A DNA stretch of 64,000 nucleotides from Acrocarpospora phusangensis (lineage in GTDB: Bacteria > Actinomycetota > Actinomycetes > Streptosporangiales > Streptosporangiaceae): contig NZ_BOOA01000003.1 in assembly GCF_016862995.1 (NCBI RefSeq), positions 62,001 to 126,000 of the forward strand, read 5' to 3'. A program made the translations under genes and the position numbers. This document shows, piece after piece, positions 45,871 to 55,319 of the stretch. The notes under the pieces were generated by a model. That model searched no databases. It was not told the origin of the DNA and saw nothing but the letters and a program-made list of their open reading frames with translations. Position 1 is the stretch's first letter; each line of letters begins with the position of its first letter.

Positions 45871-47124
45871 TCATCTCCCGCTGACCTGCCGGAACTCCCG
45901 GCCGTGGGAGATCATGCCGGCCACGTGCACCCGCGATGAGCAGTCCAGCTTGCGCATCACGTTGCGTACGTGGTTGACCGCCGTCCATTCGGCGATGCCC
46001 AGGCGCCGGGCGATCTGGCGGTTGGTCAGGCCCTGGGCGACCAGCACGGCCACCTGGTGCTCCCGGCGGGTCAGCCCGGCGCCCGGTTCGCCCGTACTCG
46101 GCGGTGCGGGCTCAGTGGAGCCGGCGGTCTCCTCCAGGGCGAACATCCTGATCGTGTTGAGCAGGGTGAAGTGCGGCTCGCCGTCGGCGTGGTCGGCGAC
46201 GGCGAGCAGGCCGCGCTCGGCTAGCCGTTGCAGGGCGTCGTGCAGGTCGCCGCCGTCCAGGTCGCCGGCGGACTCGGCGGCGGCCAGGTCGAAGCCCCGG
46301 TCGAGGACCGCGAGCCGGCGCAGGAGCCGTCGTTCGTGCTCGGCCAGGCTCTCGTACGTCCAGGCGATGGCGGCGCTCATGCTGCGGTGGTGGGAGAGAC
46401 GGTGGGGGGCGTTGCCGTACAGGATGTCGAGGCCGGAGCGGAGGCGGTTGAGCAGGGCGAGCGGGTGGAAGAGACGCAGGCGGGCGGCGGCGAGTTCGAT
46501 GGCCAGCGGGAGGCCGTCGAGGCGGTCGCTGAGCTCGGTGATGACCTGCCGGTTGTCGGGGGTGAGCACCAGGTCCGGCCTGGTCGCCGTGGCACGGTCC
46601 AGGAGCAGGCGGACGGAGGCGATCCCGCCCAGTTCGGTCAGGTCGTCCGGTGGGTGGGGGCCGGGGACCTGGAGGGGGTGCAGGGGGAACAGGCGCTCGC
46701 CGTACACGCGGGCGGGTTCGCGGCAGCAGAGCACGACCCGCAGGCCGCGGCGGCAGGCGAGCAGCTTGGTGACGGCCCGGGTGAGCTCGGCCAGCACGCG
46801 GTCGCCGTGGTCGATGACGAGCAGCAGCTCCCGGTCGCCGCCGGCCAGGCCGTCCAGACCCTCCAGGCCGTCCGGCCGGCCCGGCGGGTACGGCTCCGCG
46901 GCCAGGTCGGCGAAGCGCACGCCGTCCCCGAACTCGGCGCGCAGGTCGGGGTAGAGGGCCGCCACCAGACGGCTCTTGCCCACGCCCGGCGGCCCGGTCA
47001 CCGTGAGTAACCGGAGCGCGGGGTTGCGCAGCTGGCGGCGGAGCGCGTCCAGCTCGGTGTCGCGGCCGATTACGGATGCCAGTGCGGGAATCGGTCCGGG
47101 TTTCTCGGTTGCCGGACTACGCAC
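45871..47124 (-). CDS. ATP-binding LuxR-family regulator
   Basis: 417 residues, GTG start at 47124 with GAGGGGG upstream. An NB-ARC-like ATPase core (Walker A GPPGVGKSRL; Walker B LLLVIDHGD; later LPLAIELAAARL) is followed by a C-terminal LuxR helix-turn-helix (LTRREHQVAVLVAQGLTNRQIARRLGIAEWTAVNHVRNVMRKL). It resembles AfsR/SARP-like or LAL-type regulators but is shorter than LAL (~900 aa) and has no TPR block. Such proteins are commonly pathway-specific activators. Being next to ispG, it probably switches on the terpenoid genes. Confidence 0.88.
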   Translation of the reverse strand: MRSPATEKPGPIPALASVIGRDTELDALRRQLRNPALRLLTVTGPPGVGKSRLVAALYPDLRAEFGDGVRFADLAAEPYPPGRPDGLEGLDGLAGGDRELLLVIDHGDRVLAELTRAVTKLLACRRGLRVVLCCREPARVYGERLFPLHPLQVPGPHPPDDLTELGGIASVRLLLDRATATRPDLVLTPDNRQVITELSDRLDGLPLAIELAAARLRLFHPLALLNRLRSGLDILYGNAPHRLSHHRSMSAAIAWTYESLAEHERRLLRRLAVLDRGFDLAAAESAGDLDGGDLHDALQRLAERGLLAVADHADGEPHFTLLNTIRMFALEETAGSTEPAPPSTGEPGAGLTRREHQVAVLVAQGLTNRQIARRLGIAEWTAVNHVRNVMRKLDCSSRVHVAGMISHGREFRQVSGR

Positions 47125-47177
47125 TCCATCGCCCCCTCGAAAAACATGAGCTTGACTTGTATTTCATCGGCGGGTGC

Positions 47178-47453
47178 TCACCAAGGGGTCCGCACAAACC
47201 AGCCCTGGAGCCCGGGAACCAACTGGACCACGCGGCTGCAAATACGCTGTGCCGTTTCTTCGGCGCATTTCCTTTTCGGCACGCAGAGAAAGAGCACGAT
47301 TTCGATCCGGTCCGGCGCCGTGTGCACGCGCAGGTGCTCCAGCGCCTCGTCCTGCCGGGAGTGGGCCCAGACGAGATCGGCGAACGCGCCGGTCGGCAGC
47401 GTCCACTGCGCGCCGATCTCGCCTCGGCCGAGGTCCACCCGGACGATCTGCAC
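47178..47453 (-). CDS. Small hypothetical protein (91 aa)
   Basis: 91 residues from a GTG at 47453, five bases after the stop of the upstream small peptide gene, with GGGG about nine bases upstream. The composition is protein-like: an alternating hydrophobic beginning (MQIVRVDLGRGEIGAQW), an amphipathic helix (FADLVWAHSRQDEALEHLRVH), a beta strand (RIEIVLFLCVP) and a final Cys-containing helix. I recognise no family. The two neighbouring small frames on the same strand look like a coupled pair. They are transcribed toward the LuxR-type ATPase gene, 53 bp away. Confidence 0.5.
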   Translation of the reverse strand: MQIVRVDLGRGEIGAQWTLPTGAFADLVWAHSRQDEALEHLRVHTAPDRIEIVLFLCVPKRKCAEETAQRICSRVVQLVPGLQGWFVRTPW

Positions 47454-47458
47454 GAACG

Positions 47459-47611
47459 TCAGCCCCAGGAGAAACCGTCGTCGTGATCGGTGCAGCACTC
47501 CCCGTACGGCGGGGCGGGCTGAGCGGACACGCCCCCGCCCCCGGCGAGGATCCCGTTGACGGAGGAAATAATGGCGAGGATGGAAACAGGGGTTGCCAGT
47601 CTTCTGAACAT
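47459..47611 (-). CDS. Candidate secreted mini-peptide (50 aa)
   Basis: 50 residues from ATG 47611, with a strong GAGGAAG eight bases upstream. The N terminus is a signal peptide: MFRRL, a hydrophobic core (VSILAIISSVNGILAG), and a likely cut after VSA. The remaining ~20 residues start QPAPPYG and contain a Cys-Cys pair and an acidic DHDD segment before the end. It could be a secreted signalling or metal-binding peptide. I recognise no family. Confidence 0.5.
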   Translation of the reverse strand: MFRRLATPVSILAIISSVNGILAGGGGVSAQPAPPYGECCTDHDDGFSWG

Positions 47612-47833
47612 TCCGGTGCTTCCTCTTTTCGTCGCTAGTGACCCCTGACGTCCCGGACATATTCGTTTCTGCTGGCAAGCTTGGCGCACGGTAATCCGCC
47701 GTGTCACCACGGGCCCGGAGGCCACCTCTGCGCATGGCATCAAGGTGCCAGCGCCGTCGCGATGTCCCGTTATGGCTTGAATTATCACGGGTTGTGCACC
47801 ATAAACTGATCAGCAACAGGAGGGCTGGCGGCC

Positions 47834-48826
47834 TTGGGGGACACGGGAATGCTCGATCCGCTCGGGTTGGACTCCTCGACGGAGGACGTCTACCGGGCGC
47901 TGCTCCAGCATCCTGACTGGGGGGTCTGCGATCTCGCCGCCCACCTCGGCCTGACCGAGGAGATCGTGCGCGGAGCCCTGGACCTGCTCGCCGACATGGC
48001 GCTGCTGCGGCCGTCCCAGAACCATCCCAGCCTGTTCCGCCCGGTCCGGCCCGAGGTGGGCCTGGCCTCCCTGCTGGCCCGCAGCGAACGCGAGCTCCAG
48101 CGCAGGCAGCGGGAGATCGCGGACACCTGCGCGGCCATCGCGGCCATCGCCCTGGAGTACGAGGCCGTCCGCGACCGCGAGCGGGGCTCCTTCGAACGCC
48201 TCGAAGGGCTCGACCGGGTCCGCGCCCGCCTGGAGGAGCTGGCCTACGAGGCCCAGGACGAGTGCATGTCCTTCATGCCGGGCGGCGCGCAGACCCCCGA
48301 CGCGATGGAGGCCAGCGAGCCGCTCGACCAGCTGGCCATCGCCCGCGGCGTGCTCATCCGCACCATCTACCAGGACAGTTTCCGCAACGACGCCGACACC
48401 CTCCGGTACGCGCAGTGGCTCACCGCCCTCGGCGGCCAGACCCGGTCCACGCCGACCCTGCCGATGTCGCTGCTCATCGTGGACCGCACGGTGGCCATGG
48501 TGCCGCTCGACCCCGCCGATCCCCGCCTCGGCGCGATGGAGGTCAGCGCGGTCGGCATCGTGGCCGCGCTGTGCGCGCTGTTCGAGCAGGTGTGGGCGGG
48601 CGCGGTGCCGTTCGGGGAGACGCGGGTGAACGAGCACGGCCTCTCGCCCGTCGAGCACGAGCTGCTGCGCCTGCTGATGGACGGCCAGACCGACGAGGGC
48701 GCCGCCCGCCGCCTGGGCCTGTCCCTGCGTACGGTCCGGCGGTCGATGTCCTCGCTGATGACGCGGCTCGGCGCGCGCAGCCGGTTTCAGGCCGGAGCCA
48801 TGGCCGTACAGCGCGGCTGGCTCTGA
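47834..48826 (+). CDS. TrmB-like / LuxR-type transcriptional regulator
   Basis: 330 residues. A TrmB-type winged helix (about 15-70; DLAAHLGLTEEIVRGALDLLADMALL) is followed by a helical linker, a phospholipase D-like sensor domain (about 100-240) and a C-terminal LuxR helix-turn-helix (LSPVEHELLRLLMDGQTDEGAARRLGLSLRTVRRSMSSLMTRL). This tripartite form is common near actinomycete secondary metabolism genes. The TTG at 47834 follows AGGAGG by ten bases; an ATG at 47849 is a rival start. It lies 95 bp before the Tc-like genes on the same strand, so it may control those rather than the terpenoid cluster. Confidence 0.85.
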   Translation: MGDTGMLDPLGLDSSTEDVYRALLQHPDWGVCDLAAHLGLTEEIVRGALDLLADMALLRPSQNHPSLFRPVRPEVGLASLLARSERELQRRQREIADTCAAIAAIALEYEAVRDRERGSFERLEGLDRVRARLEELAYEAQDECMSFMPGGAQTPDAMEASEPLDQLAIARGVLIRTIYQDSFRNDADTLRYAQWLTALGGQTRSTPTLPMSLLIVDRTVAMVPLDPADPRLGAMEVSAVGIVAALCALFEQVWAGAVPFGETRVNEHGLSPVEHELLRLLMDGQTDEGAARRLGLSLRTVRRSMSSLMTRLGARSRFQAGAMAVQRGWL

Positions 48827-48921
48827 TCACCCGTGGGTGTACATCTGTGGTAACCCCTGTAACAGTTGTCTAACCCACCGTAGCCTGAACAACAACACCG
48901 GGGACGTATCGAATCAGGACG

Positions 48922-51900
48922 GTGGGGGTTTTCGTGGCGGCGAACTTTCAGGTCGTTGGAACGGTACGAGACGACACGGGATCACCGGTCTCCGGCGGCG
49001 TGGCCGTGGAGATCCTCGACCTGCGCTTCGGCGGCGAACACCTGGTCGGCACCGCCCAGGTCCGGCCCGACGGCACGTTCGCGCTGGTCTTCGATCCGGA
49101 GCCGGTACGCACCAGCCCGCAGGCCAGCCTGGACCTAGTCGTCCAGGTGATCCGTTCGGACGAACGCGAGGTGCTCGCCCGCTCCGAGCCGCGCTTCGAC
49201 GCGACCCCGCACGAGCGCGTCGACGTCGTGCTCCCGGCGGGCGTCGCGCCCGTGCTCGACGAGTACAGCCGCCTCGTCGGCGACCTCGGCCGCACGCTGG
49301 CCGGGGAGTCCGCGGTCAGCCTGGCCAGTTTCGTGGAAGCGGGCGAACGCCGGGACGTCACCTTCGCCGCCGCCAAGAGCGGCTGGGACGCGCGCGCCGT
49401 GGCCATGGCCTCCCTCGCCGACCGGGAGGCGGCCGACAGCGGCATCCCCGCGCCGCTGCACTACGCCCTCTACCGGGCCGGGCTGCCCGCCGGGCAACGC
49501 CTGTGGGCGCTCGCCCCGGCGGGCGTGATCGAGTCGGTCTGGTCGCGCGCCGCCGAGCAGGGCATCATCGCGCCGGAACTGGCCGCCGAGATCCCCGCGG
49601 GTCTGGACGCGGCCCGCGACCTCGCCGCCAAGGCCGTGCTCGACCTGCCCACCGGGGCCGGCGACGGCAGACTCGGCGACCTGCTCCAGGCCGCCCTTCC
49701 CGACGAGGCCGACCGCGACCGTTTCGCCCGGATCTACCGCGACCATCGCACCGCGCCCGAGGAACTCTGGCCGCGGGTACGGGAGGAGTTCCCCGACCGC
49801 GCGGGACGGCTGGAACTCGACGGCGCGCTGGCCACGCTCACCCGCAACAACGCGCCGCTGATCGCCAAACTCCACGACGGCGCGGCCCCGAGCCGGGTCG
49901 GGGACCTGGCGGCGGCCGGCTACCACCGGGCGGACAGGTGGCGGGCCGACCTCACCGCCGACGTGCCGGTCCCCGACGACATCCCCGGCGACGACGAGAC
50001 GGAGCGGCGGGACGCGTACGCGGCGGTCCTGGCCGAGGAACTGCGCCTGCGCCACCCCACGGCGGTGCTGGCCGCCGAGGTGGCCGAAGGTGCCATCCCG
50101 GTGGGCGGCCCCGAGGGCACCGACCGCGCGGTGGCCGAGTTCCTGGCCGGCAACCACGACACGTTCGAGCTGACCGTGCACCCCATCGACGACTTCCTCG
50201 GGTCACGGGCGATCGAACTGGCCCAGCCCGTACGGGACGAGGTCGCCACCCTGCAGCGCATCGTCGCCGTCGCCCCCAGTCCGGACGCCGTACGGGGGCT
50301 GCGCACACTCGGGTTCGACTCCGCCCGCGCGGTGGCTCTGCACGGCGAGTCGGCCTTCGTCAGCCGGTTCGCCGCCGACCTCGGCGGTGCGGACGCCGCC
50401 CGCGAGACGTTCCGCCGCAGCGACCAGGTGCACAGCGCCGCCCTCGCCACGGCCACCAGCCACCTCGTGGCCAGGGCCGCGCCCGACGTGTTCGCGGTGC
50501 CGCGCGGCGGACCGGCCGCCGCCACCGGGCCCGGAGCCCGCGCCCTGGCCGCCGGTGAGAGCGCCGCCCTGGCCACGGTACGGACGCTGCCGAACCTGGA
50601 GACCCTGTTCGGACCTGGCGACACCGGCGCCTGCGAGCACTGCGAGTCGGTGCTGAGCCCCGCCGCCTACCTGGTGGACCTGCTCGAATTCCTGGACGTC
50701 CAACCTCAGGGCGGCGGGCGCAGCCCGCTGGAGGTGCTCCTCAGCCGCCGCCCCGACCTCCAGCACATCGCCCTGAGCTGCGAGAACACCGAGGTCGAAC
50801 TGCCGTACGTGGACCTGGCCAACGAGATCCTGGAACACGTCGTGGTCAACGCCACCATCGACGGCTACCGGGGGCACGACGTCGCGCCGGGAACCAGCAC
50901 GGCCGACCTGCTGGCCTCGCCGCAGTTCGTGAACGAAGCCGCCTACACCGCGCTGCGGGGCGCGTCCTATCCGCTGCTGCTGCCGTGGGACCAGCGGCTG
51001 GCGGCCCTGCGGGCGTACCTCGCCAAGGCGGGGGTGCCGCTCAGGGACGCGATGGCCGCGCTGGCGGCCGACGACGCGAACGGCAGGGCGTGGAGCGACA
51101 TCGTGCGGGAGCGGGTGGGCGTCAGCCCGGCCGAGCGCGACCTGCTGACCAAGCCCGCCGTGACGGCGCAGGCGCTCTTCGGCGACGACCCCGCCCGGGT
51201 GAACGAGACCCAGCTGCTCAACGGCGTCGGCAACGCCCGCCGCCTGGCCCGCCGCCTCGGTCTCACCCCCGCGGAGCTGGTCAGCCTGATCCGGACCAGG
51301 TTCGTCAACCCCGACGCCGACCTGCTGGACCCGCTGAGCACCCTCGGCGTGAACCTGTCCGCCATCCAGCGCCTGCGCGACGGGACCATGACGCCGGCGG
51401 CGTTCAAGGCGGCGCTGCGGCCGAACCTGGACACCACGCCGTTCGGCGGGGACGTCGTCGCCTGGCTGGCCGCCCGCCACGACCGGATCATGAACATCGT
51501 GGTGCTCACCGACCCCACCGGGCAGGAACCCCCGGCCGGGGACTCCACCGGCGCCTTCGCCCGGATGGAGCTGCGTCGGGCGCTGCCCGACACCGCCCGC
51601 AACCGGCTCCGGGCGGTGGACCTGCTGGGCATCGCCCGCTTCGTCCGCCTGCGCGCCCGGCTCGGCTGGAGCATCGAACGCACCGACGAGGTCGTCTCCG
51701 CCTTGTGGCCCGCGCCCGTGCCGGTCACCGGAACCCCGGCCGACGCGCGGCGCGCCCTGGACACCGGCTTCGACACCGTCCTGGTCCGGCTCGGCCACCT
51801 GCTGACCGCCGCGGACCTGCTCGGGCTGGACGTCCAGGACGACCTGCCCTGGCTGCTCGGCTGCTTCGCGCCGCTGGGCGACCGCGGGCCCGACGCGCCC

Positions 51901-54900
51901 TACCGGAGGCTCTTCCCCAGCTCGGCCCTGCTCGGCAACGACCCGGCGTTCGGCCCGGGACCGCTGCCGCCGGACGCGCGCCTGCTCGACCACGGCCCGG
52001 CCCTGCAGGCGGCGCTCAAACTCACGGCCGAGGAGTTCGCCGTCGTCGCCCGCGCCGCCGCCGTCGGCCCGGCCACGCCGCTCACCGTCGCCTCCATCAG
52101 CCTCCTGTTCCGGTACGGCTACCTCGCCCGCGCCCTGCGCCTCGGCGTGACCGAACTCGTCGGCCTCATCGACGCCACCGGCTGGCAGCCCTTCGCCCCC
52201 CTCGACGGCCCCGACCCCGACTTCCTCAAACTGGTCCGGCTCGCCCAGTCGGTCCGCGACTCCGGCCTGCCGGTCGCCCGCCTCGTGGCCCTGGCCCACG
52301 GCACGGACGCCGTCCCCGACGCGGCGGTCATGACCGTGCTGCGCGCGGTCCGCGCCGGGCTCGCCGACCGCCGCGCCCCGGCCGGCGCGCAGTGGAGCGA
52401 GTCCGCGCTGCGTACGGTCCTGACGTCGGTGTTCCCGCCGGACGTGAGCGACGCCTTCCTCGGGCTGCTCGCGGGGGCGTCCACGTACACGACGGTTTAC
52501 CGGCAGGATCAAGCGGCGCTGCCCGCGCCGGTTCTGGCGGTCGCGCCCGGCCTGTCGTACGACGCCACCCGCGGGCTGTTGATCCACCGGGGCGTGCTGA
52601 CCCCGGAGGCCGCCGCCGCGGTCGCGGCCCTGCCCGGCCTGCCCGCCCGGCTGGCCGAGGCCGTGACCGGCCTGGCCAACGCCGGGCAGGCCGAATACCT
52701 GCCGCTCTTCCGCGCCCACCCCGCGCTGGAGCAGCGCTGGCGCGTCTGGGCGGCCACCCCGGCCGACCCCGCCGACCCGGCGGGCGAGGCCAAGCGGGCC
52801 GCCCTCGGCACGGCGCTCCTGGAGGAGCTGCGGCCCAGCCTGCGCCGACGCCAGCTGGCCGAGGCGCTCGGCGCCGCCACGAGCATCGCCCCCGACAGCA
52901 TCGCCGCCCTGGTCGGGGACGCCGCCGCGATGCCCGGTTCGGCTCCGGGCCGGGCGGCGGGCGAGGACCTGGCCGCCGTCACCGCGACCGGCCTGACCGC
53001 GCGCTTCTGGGCGGGCCCGGTGACCGGGCCGCCGGTCAGGACCGCGATCGCCCCCGCCGCCGACTACGCGCCCGGCGGAGCCGACCTGCGCCAGGCCGCC
53101 GGGGTCGCCAACGGGCCGATCAGCGGCGTCTGGGCCGCCGCCGTCGACCCGCCCGTCCCCGGCGCGTACGTGCTGACCGTCGAGGCGGACGGGACCGCCG
53201 TCACCCTCCAGTTGGACGGCCGCCCGGTCACGCTGCGGCGCGAGGGCACCACCTGGACGGCCGACCCGGCCGAACTCGCTCCCGGGACGCGGCTCGAACT
53301 CACCGCCACCGGCCTGACCGCGCGGCTGCGGCTGCGCTGGCAGGCGGCCGGCCTCGCGCCGGAGATCCTGCCCGGTGCCGCGTGCTGCCCCGCCGACATC
53401 GTCGCCGCCTTCACCGGCGCGTACCGGCGGTTACAGGCCGCGCTCGAACTGGCCGGCGCGCTCGGCCTCTCCATCCGCGAACTGCTCAGTTTCGCCCGCT
53501 CCGGCTGGCTGTCCGCCGTACCCGTCCCCGCGAACGCCGCCGCGCGGTCGGCGCTGGTGCACGCGGTCGCCGCCCTCGCCCGCTACCGGCGGCTACGCGA
53601 ACGCTGGTCGGTCACCGGCACCGCCATCGTCGAGGCGCTCGACCGCGCGCAACCCGACCCCGCGTCCATCGCCGCCCTCACCGGAGTCACCCCGGCCGCC
53701 GTCGCCGAGGCCGCCACCCACCTGGCAGCCGACCTGCGCAGCCTCGACGGCCTCTGGCGGGTCGCCGACCTCCTGGACCTGTCCCGTACGGTCGTGCTGC
53801 CCGTCCCCGCCCTCGCCCGGGTCCTCAGAACCACCCCCACCGCCCAGGACGTCAGGGACGTCCGCGACGCCCTCCGCTCCCGGTACGACGACGCCGCCTG
53901 GGCCGACGTGGCCCGCCCGATCCACAACGAACTGCGCAAGGCCGCCCGCGACGCCCTGGTCGGGCGGGTCCTGCACATGGAGAACCCCGACCCCGACCTG
54001 TCCGTGGACGCGGTCACCGGCGGCTTCGCCACCCCCGACCAGCTCTTCGAGAAACTCCTGGTCGACGTGCAGATGGACCCCTGCATGACCACGTCCAGGA
54101 TCGCCCAGGCGATCTCGACCGTGCAGCTGTTCGTGGCGCGCTTCCTGCTCAACCTGGAGCCGGAGGTGTCGCCGCGCGCCATCGACCCGCAGCGCTGGGA
54201 GGCCATGAAGCGCTACCGCGTCTGGGAGGCCAACCGCCGGGTGTTCCTGTTCCCGGAGAACTGGCTCGACCCCGAGCTACGCGACGACAAGTCGCCGTTC
54301 TTCCGCGAGGTGGAGTCCGAGCTGCTCCAGTCCGACATCACCGACCAGGCCGCCGCCACCGCGCTCGGCCACTACCTGGAACGCCTCGACGAGGTGGCCA
54401 ACCTGGAGATCGCCGGCATGCACGTGCAGGAGCGCGACGCCGCCGGAACCGGCGTGCCCGACCCGCTCGTCCACGTCATCGGGCGTACGTCCGGGGCCAA
54501 ACGCGGCTACTTCCACCGCACCCTGGACGGCACGTGGCGGCCGTGGGAGCGGGTCAACGTGGACGTGCCGGACGACCCGGTGCTGCCCGTCATCTGGAAG
54601 GGCAGGTTCCTGCTGTTCTGGCTGACGGTGTCCAAACAGCCCGACCGGCGGCAGCCGGGCCCGTTCGCCGCGAGCGCCAGCCAGGACGCCCGGGTGGGCG
54701 ACCTGCCGCTGCGGGACTTCAACCTGAAGGCCACGGCCACGCTGACCGTGAGCCTGTTCTGGAGCGAGTACTACAACGGGCGCTGGCAGTCGCCGCGCAC
54801 CTCCGACCCGGACCGGCCGATCGACCTGGGCGCGCAGTTCAGCGTGATCGGCGACCCGCTGTCGCTGCGGCTGGCCTCCGACATCGAGACCGACACCCTC

Positions 54901-55308
54901 GGCGTACGGGACAGCCTCGGCATCGTCGTGCTCAATCCCAGTCCGGGCGGCACCGGCAACTCCCATTTCCGGCTCTTCACGACGCACAGCCTGCCGGTCC
55001 GCAAACAGGACGACACCGGCGGCGCGCCCGGCTTCCCCGCCGACCGGCAGTTCTCCACCGTGGGGCCCTTCACGGTCAGCTTCCGCGACGACCCGTTCCA
55101 CGAGCTGACCGTGCTGCGGGCCAGCCACCTGCCGTACCGGGGGGTGGGGCCGATGCACCGGCTCAAGGACCCGCACCGGGCGCCGTTCTTCTTCCAGGAC
55201 AGCAGGCACGTCTTCTACGTGCACCCCGACCCGACCGACGCCGTCAGCGTCACCTTCGGGGTCTTCCCCGGCCCGATCGCCGCACCCCCGAACTTCCCCG
55301 AGCTCTGA
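48922..55308 (+). CDS. Tc-toxin-like A component, N-terminal polypeptide
   Basis: 2128 residues (GTG 48922; a GTG at 48934 has the better ribosome site). Modules: a beta-sandwich, carboxypeptidase-regulatory-like (about 5-105); helical TcA body; the VRP1 segment CEHCESVLSPAAYLVDLLEFLD (about 570-640); more helical repeats; a PA14-like insert beginning GLTARFWAGPVTGPP (about 1355-1470); then the neuraminidase-like region MTTSRIAQAISTVQLFVARF...RVWEANRRVFLFPENWLDPELRDDKSPFF (about 1720-1850). These are hallmarks of the shell of Tc A subunits. No signal peptide, which is normal for Tc. It lacks the pore and TcB-binding parts, which are on the next gene. GC and codon use match the surroundings. 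Confidence 0.85.
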   Translation: MGVFVAANFQVVGTVRDDTGSPVSGGVAVEILDLRFGGEHLVGTAQVRPDGTFALVFDPEPVRTSPQASLDLVVQVIRSDEREVLARSEPRFDATPHERVDVVLPAGVAPVLDEYSRLVGDLGRTLAGESAVSLASFVEAGERRDVTFAAAKSGWDARAVAMASLADREAADSGIPAPLHYALYRAGLPAGQRLWALAPAGVIESVWSRAAEQGIIAPELAAEIPAGLDAARDLAAKAVLDLPTGAGDGRLGDLLQAALPDEADRDRFARIYRDHRTAPEELWPRVREEFPDRAGRLELDGALATLTRNNAPLIAKLHDGAAPSRVGDLAAAGYHRADRWRADLTADVPVPDDIPGDDETERRDAYAAVLAEELRLRHPTAVLAAEVAEGAIPVGGPEGTDRAVAEFLAGNHDTFELTVHPIDDFLGSRAIELAQPVRDEVATLQRIVAVAPSPDAVRGLRTLGFDSARAVALHGESAFVSRFAADLGGADAARETFRRSDQVHSAALATATSHLVARAAPDVFAVPRGGPAAATGPGARALAAGESAALATVRTLPNLETLFGPGDTGACEHCESVLSPAAYLVDLLEFLDVQPQGGGRSPLEVLLSRRPDLQHIALSCENTEVELPYVDLANEILEHVVVNATIDGYRGHDVAPGTSTADLLASPQFVNEAAYTALRGASYPLLLPWDQRLAALRAYLAKAGVPLRDAMAALAADDANGRAWSDIVRERVGVSPAERDLLTKPAVTAQALFGDDPARVNETQLLNGVGNARRLARRLGLTPAELVSLIRTRFVNPDADLLDPLSTLGVNLSAIQRLRDGTMTPAAFKAALRPNLDTTPFGGDVVAWLAARHDRIMNIVVLTDPTGQEPPAGDSTGAFARMELRRALPDTARNRLRAVDLLGIARFVRLRARLGWSIERTDEVVSALWPAPVPVTGTPADARRALDTGFDTVLVRLGHLLTAADLLGLDVQDDLPWLLGCFAPLGDRGPDAPYRRLFPSSALLGNDPAFGPGPLPPDARLLDHGPALQAALKLTAEEFAVVARAAAVGPATPLTVASISLLFRYGYLARALRLGVTELVGLIDATGWQPFAPLDGPDPDFLKLVRLAQSVRDSGLPVARLVALAHGTDAVPDAAVMTVLRAVRAGLADRRAPAGAQWSESALRTVLTSVFPPDVSDAFLGLLAGASTYTTVYRQDQAALPAPVLAVAPGLSYDATRGLLIHRGVLTPEAAAAVAALPGLPARLAEAVTGLANAGQAEYLPLFRAHPALEQRWRVWAATPADPADPAGEAKRAALGTALLEELRPSLRRRQLAEALGAATSIAPDSIAALVGDAAAMPGSAPGRAAGEDLAAVTATGLTARFWAGPVTGPPVRTAIAPAADYAPGGADLRQAAGVANGPISGVWAAAVDPPVPGAYVLTVEADGTAVTLQLDGRPVTLRREGTTWTADPAELAPGTRLELTATGLTARLRLRWQAAGLAPEILPGAACCPADIVAAFTGAYRRLQAALELAGALGLSIRELLSFARSGWLSAVPVPANAAARSALVHAVAALARYRRLRERWSVTGTAIVEALDRAQPDPASIAALTGVTPAAVAEAATHLAADLRSLDGLWRVADLLDLSRTVVLPVPALARVLRTTPTAQDVRDVRDALRSRYDDAAWADVARPIHNELRKAARDALVGRVLHMENPDPDLSVDAVTGGFATPDQLFEKLLVDVQMDPCMTTSRIAQAISTVQLFVARFLLNLEPEVSPRAIDPQRWEAMKRYRVWEANRRVFLFPENWLDPELRDDKSPFFREVESELLQSDITDQAAATALGHYLERLDEVANLEIAGMHVQERDAAGTGVPDPLVHVIGRTSGAKRGYFHRTLDGTWRPWERVNVDVPDDPVLPVIWKGRFLLFWLTVSKQPDRRQPGPFAASASQDARVGDLPLRDFNLKATATLTVSLFWSEYYNGRWQSPRTSDPDRPIDLGAQFSVIGDPLSLRLASDIETDTLGVRDSLGIVVLNPSPGGTGNSHFRLFTTHSLPVRKQDDTGGAPGFPADRQFSTVGPFTVSFRDDPFHELTVLRASHLPYRGVGPMHRLKDPHRAPFFFQDSRHVFYVHPDPTDAVSVTFGVFPGPIAAPPNFPEL

Positions 55309-55319
55309 ACGGACCCGCC

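Noticed and set aside
48827..48921. Promoter for the Tc genes (TTGTCT and TAGCCT)
   Set aside because: The two hexamers are only 9 bases apart, too close for a sigma-70 promoter.
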